Shown here one piece after another: positions 61,921 to 64,000 of a DNA stretch of 64,000 nucleotides; positions within the stretch are counted from its first letter, which is position 1; every line of letters starts with the position of its first letter. This stretch comes from SZUA-37 sp964472525. GTDB taxonomy: Bacteria; Pseudomonadota; Gammaproteobacteria; UBA6429; Thiohalophilaceae. The notes beneath the pieces are model-generated. The model worked only from the letters and a program-made list of their open reading frames with translations, had not been told where the DNA came from and ran no database searches. The position numbers and the translations under genes were made by a program. The stretch spans positions 105,857 through 169,856 of the forward strand of contig CAYYLL010000004.1 in NCBI GenBank assembly GCA_964472525.1, given 5' to 3'.

Positions 61921-62253
61921 TTATGTGGGTGAACCTTGAGCATCTTTTTGGGCTCTCTATTTCATTGTTGATACACTATTTATTCATTAACCATATTTTC
62001 TTATGCTCCATTGTTTCTAAACCGTTTTGTCATTGGAATCGTTTGGGTAAAAGGTTTGTTCGTAACCCATTATCATTTAACAACAGCAGGCACTTTTTTT
62101 ATTTTAGCTCAAATCTACTTTTATGCTTGCTACTGGTTTGGCTCTTTTAATATTTAAGACTATTTGCCTATATTACACATAACGTTTTGTTAAATGGCGC
62201 TACGCTATAATGCCACAAAAATCACCCATCTTCGGGGTCGGCTTAACTAGGCG
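61921..62253 (+). mobile_element. Integron gene cassette with an unassigned small frame
   Basis: The cassette starts TTATGTGGG at 61921 and ends in the attC at 62177-62259. Its first bases TTATGT exactly complement the R'' box ACATAAC. It is only 333 bp. A frame from ATG 61923, inside the core site, to 62150 gives 75 mainly hydrophobic and aromatic residues (SLLIHYLFINHIF within), with no ribosome site. Such short, apparently non-coding or frame-poor cassettes are common in large arrays; coding status is open. Confidence 0.7.
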
Positions 62254-62259
62254 TTAGGC
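62177..62259 (+). other. attC site of the small cassette
   Basis: R'' box ACATAACG (62177-62184), L'' TTTTGTTAAATGGC, then a hairpin loop region (TGCCAC..., CTTCGGGG), L' GGCTTAAC and R' GGCGTTAGGC ending at 62259. The end GGCTTAACTAGGCGTTAGGC is very close to well-known attC 3' ends. About 83 bases. The cut lies before TTAGGC (62254). Confidence 0.8.
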
Positions 62260-62610
62260 TTTTATATCACCACGAATATTTTCTAATTCTTCAATATATT
62301 TTATCCCCCATTCTTGCAAAGATTTAATCACAGGCTGAAGTGTTAACCCAAATTCCGTCATTGAATATTCTACTTTTGGTGGAATTTCAGGATAAATTTT
62401 TCGTTTAATTATTTTATCAGCTTCAAGTTCGCGTAATTGTTTAGTTAACATTCGTTGAGTTACGTCGGGAATGAGTTTTCTTAATTCATTGAAGCGCCTA
62501 GTGTCGCCTTGTAAATGATACAAAATCACACCTTTCCATTTACCGCTTATAGCTTCTAAAGCAGCCTCAACAGGGCATCCAAAATTACATTTATAACCTG
62601 CGTGTTTCAT
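62254..62610 (-). CDS. HxlR family transcriptional regulator
   Basis: 118 residues with the winged helix of the family: CPVEAALEAISGKWKGVILYHL near residue 11, RRFNELRKLIPDVTQRMLTKQLRELE, and DKIIKRKIYPEIPPKVEYSMTEFG. An N-terminal cysteine pair (YKCNFGCPVE, Cys8 and Cys12) is where redox- or electrophile-sensing relatives react. It is divergent from a nitroreductase gene 118 bases away, the usual arrangement for HxlR control of a reductase. Its stop codon is the TTA of the cassette core site. Confidence 0.93.
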   Translation of the reverse strand: MKHAGYKCNFGCPVEAALEAISGKWKGVILYHLQGDTRRFNELRKLIPDVTQRMLTKQLRELEADKIIKRKIYPEIPPKVEYSMTEFGLTLQPVIKSLQEWGIKYIEELENIRGDIKA

Positions 62611-62728
62611 ATTACATCCTATACTAGGTATACATTTAGTGCCTACTGCACAATAAAGTGCGTTCTTACAATAATAGAACTATTCAAATAATATCATAGT
62701 TTCTTAATCAATAAATAAGGGTGTTATT

Positions 62729-63334
62729 ATGGAAACATTGGATGCAGTTAAAAATCGACGTTCTATTAAAGAATTTGACCCAGAACATTTGATGTTAGCT
62801 GGGGAAAAAGAACAATTATTATCCTTGGCCATGCTATCTCCAACAGCATTTAATATTCAAAATTGGAGGTATGTAACAATTTCAGATATAGATTTACGAA
62901 ATAAAATTAAAGAGGCAGCATGGGGGCAGCCACAAGTTACCGATGCATCATTGCTCATTATATTGTGTGCCGATTTAAAAGCATGGGAAAAAGAACCGAT
63001 TCGTTATTGGAAAAATGCCCCAGATGAAGTGAAAGATTTTGTTTTGCCTGCAATTGAAGGGTATTATAAAAACAAGCCTCAAGTTCAACGGGATGAAGCA
63101 ATGAGGTCATGCGGTATAGCTGCACAAACCTTAATGCTAAGCGCAAAATCAATGGGCTATGACTCCTGCCCTATGGATGGCTTCGACTTTGATGCCGTTG
63201 CTGAGCTTATAAATTTACCAAATGATCATGTTATTTCAATGTTTGTTGCAATAGGGAAAGGAACAAAGGAAGCATGGGAAAGACCAGGGCAATTAGAACT
63301 TTCTGATGTTGTTATTGATAATAAATTTAATTAA
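62729..63334 (+). CDS. Nitroreductase family protein
   Basis: 201 residues. FMN-binding and family stretches are VKNRRSIKEFDPEHL near residue 7, LAMLSPTAFNIQNWRYV near 31, GIAAQTLMLSAKSMGYDSCPMDGFD near 125 and a closing IGKGTKEAWERPG. It should be a cytoplasmic, FMN-dependent, NAD(P)H-using reductase of nitro compounds or quinones. An attC begins eight bases after its stop. The divergent HxlR gene probably regulates it. Confidence 0.92.
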   Translation: METLDAVKNRRSIKEFDPEHLMLAGEKEQLLSLAMLSPTAFNIQNWRYVTISDIDLRNKIKEAAWGQPQVTDASLLIILCADLKAWEKEPIRYWKNAPDEVKDFVLPAIEGYYKNKPQVQRDEAMRSCGIAAQTLMLSAKSMGYDSCPMDGFDFDAVAELINLPNDHVISMFVAIGKGTKEAWERPGQLELSDVVIDNKFN

Positions 63335-63341
63335 AAAATAA

Positions 63342-63446
63342 GCCTAACACATAGCTGCACCAGACAATTCAAAGCGGCACTTGTTTTGCTAAAAAAGCAG
63401 CAAAAATGTGCCCCTTTGAATTGTCTGGTGCAGCGAGGCGTTAGGC
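63342..63446 (+). other. attC site of the nitroreductase cassette
   Basis: R'' GCCTAAC at 63342-63348 and R' GCGTTAGGC ending at 63446. Between them, GCTGCACCAGACAATTCAAAG pairs over 20 bases with CTTTGAATTGTCTGGTGCAG, and an inner GGCAC/GTGCC plus TTTGCT/AGCAAA hairpin closes the loop. At 105 bases this is a long, VCR-like attC. Confidence 0.9.
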
Positions 63447-63468
63447 TTCCGCAAAATTATAGGGCAGT

Positions 63469-64000
63469 ATGAAAAATGAAACTAAAGGAATGCTCCTCGG
63501 CTTAATTGGCGTGAGTGCTTTTGGCTTAACCTTGCCTGCAACCCGAGTTGTTGTTCCGCATTTAGATCCAGTATTTATTGGTTTAGGGCGTGCTGTTTTA
63601 GCTGCCGTATTTGCGGCAATATTTCTATTTTGGTTTCGCCAAAAAATACCGACTAAAAATCAAATTTACCAACTAGCTATCGTAGCCTTAGGGGTTGTAG
63701 TTGGTTTCCCTATATTTTCATCATGGGCAATGCAATACGTTCCTGCATCTCATGGTGGTGTCGTTTTAGGAATATTGCCTCTTGCAACAGCTTTAGTTGG
63801 TGTTTTGATAGGAAATGAAAGGCCAAGTTTTTCTTTCTGGGTAGTGAGTGTTGTTGGAAGTGGGTTTGTTGTTTTATACGCCTTGTCCCAAGGTTCTGGA
63901 GAAGTTCAAGTAGCTGATATTGCACTATTAGGTGCAATACTTTCAGCAGCCATTGGCTATGCAGTTGGGGCTAGGCTTTCAAAAGATATTGGTGGCTGGC
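63469..64000 (+). CDS. EamA family (DMT) transporter, cut by the window edge
   Basis: The frame opens at ATG 63469 (AGGGCAG just upstream) and stays open to the edge: 177 residues are visible of an expected 290 or so. It begins MKNETKGMLLGLIGVSAFGL, with about six membrane helices so far (GVVVGFPIFSSWAMQYVPA and GILPLATALVGVLIGNERP among them), the first EamA repeat. Such transporters export amino acids, purines or drugs. It starts 28 bases after the attC cut, so it is the gene of the next cassette. Confidence 0.88.
   Translation, partial: MKNETKGMLLGLIGVSAFGLTLPATRVVVPHLDPVFIGLGRAVLAAVFAAIFLFWFRQKIPTKNQIYQLAIVALGVVVGFPIFSSWAMQYVPASHGGVVLGILPLATALVGVLIGNERPSFSFWVVSVVGSGFVVLYALSQGSGEVQVADIALLGAILSAAIGYAVGARLSKDIGGW

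Larger units (their letters stand above)
62254..63440 (+). mobile_element. Integron gene cassette with divergent HxlR and nitroreductase genes
   Basis: The unit begins TTAGGC (62254) and ends at the G of the following attC (63440), 1187 bp. The first bases TTAGGC exactly complement the R'' box GCCTAAC at 63342. It is large and carries a complete regulatory unit: a minus-strand HxlR regulator and a plus-strand nitroreductase with their own promoter gap (62611-62728), so expression would not need an integron promoter. Confidence 0.8.

Noticed and set aside
1..64000. CRISPR arrays, tRNA and rRNA genes, phage genes.
   Set aside because: No repeat-spacer arrays, cloverleaf ends or phage structural genes were seen.

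Overview
The window reads as an AT-rich (by eye about 40% G+C) gammaproteobacterial chromosome. The block from about 0.2 to 25 kb (GGDEF protein, endonuclease/exonuclease/phosphatase, dsbA, cytochromes c4 and c5, engB, polA, a DUF2782 protein, thrB) keeps the gene neighbourhood I recall around polA in Pseudomonas, but with insertions. ResB/CcsB (System II) cytochrome c maturation, many c-type cytochromes, an NnrS protein, CbbQ/NorQ and CbbO/NorD proteins, a TRAP transporter and NhaA suggest a respiring, probably aquatic or marine bacterium, possibly a chemolithotroph. The species cannot be named from this sequence. No rRNA, tRNA, CRISPR array or transposase was found.

Layout. 0.2-4.7 kb: a tight minus-strand cluster of an acetolactate-synthase-type enzyme, an EEP hydrolase, a diguanylate cyclase and a DUF3565 protein. 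4.8-10.1 kb: dsbA, ccsB, resB, cytochrome c4 and cytochrome c5, the last with a decayed tandem copy of its 3' end. 10.4-14.4 kb: engB, a cytochrome c peroxidase remnant and an EmrAB-like efflux pair. 14.5-18.6 kb: a stand-alone CZB protein, then a non-coding stretch with two minus-strand small RNA candidates whose hairpins carry C-rich loops, then polA. 18.8-25 kb: a LOG protein, the DUF2782 protein, a PhnD-like/GGDEF/MCP signalling trio and thrB. 25.3-30.4 kb: a split TRAP transporter, a membrane protein with an Sm-like tail, a lipoprotein and msrB. 30.8-38.9 kb: three large c-di-GMP or phosphorelay proteins around uvrD. 39-48 kb: mpg, a lipoprotein, a TusA-like protein, aroE, pit with its DUF47 partner, hemB, an MlaC-like protein, hslVU and DUF971. 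48-54.9 kb: CbbO/NorD, CbbQ/NorQ, a small protein, NnrS, nhaA and two accessory genes.

From about 55 kb on, the content is accessory: a YHS/AraC pair, a broken histidine kinase, a TRIC-type channel, a nitrobindin-like protein, a methyltransferase fragment, and a TetR regulator facing a tautomerase/glyoxalase pair across three evenly spaced palindromic operators. The end (61.4-64 kb) is a run of integron gene cassettes without an integrase in view. It holds a GNAT cassette on the minus strand, then plus-strand cassettes with an unassigned small ORF, a divergent HxlR/nitroreductase pair and an EamA transporter cut by the window edge.

How they work together: the left half is a housekeeping core for DNA replication, periplasmic cytochrome c maturation and oxidative folding. 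It is interleaved with an unusually dense c-di-GMP network of four GGDEF proteins (one also with an EAL domain) and one HD-GYP-like protein, plus an MCP and a CZB protein. A short dispersed repeat family (four copies of about 50-90 bp) marks several of the gaps between these modules.
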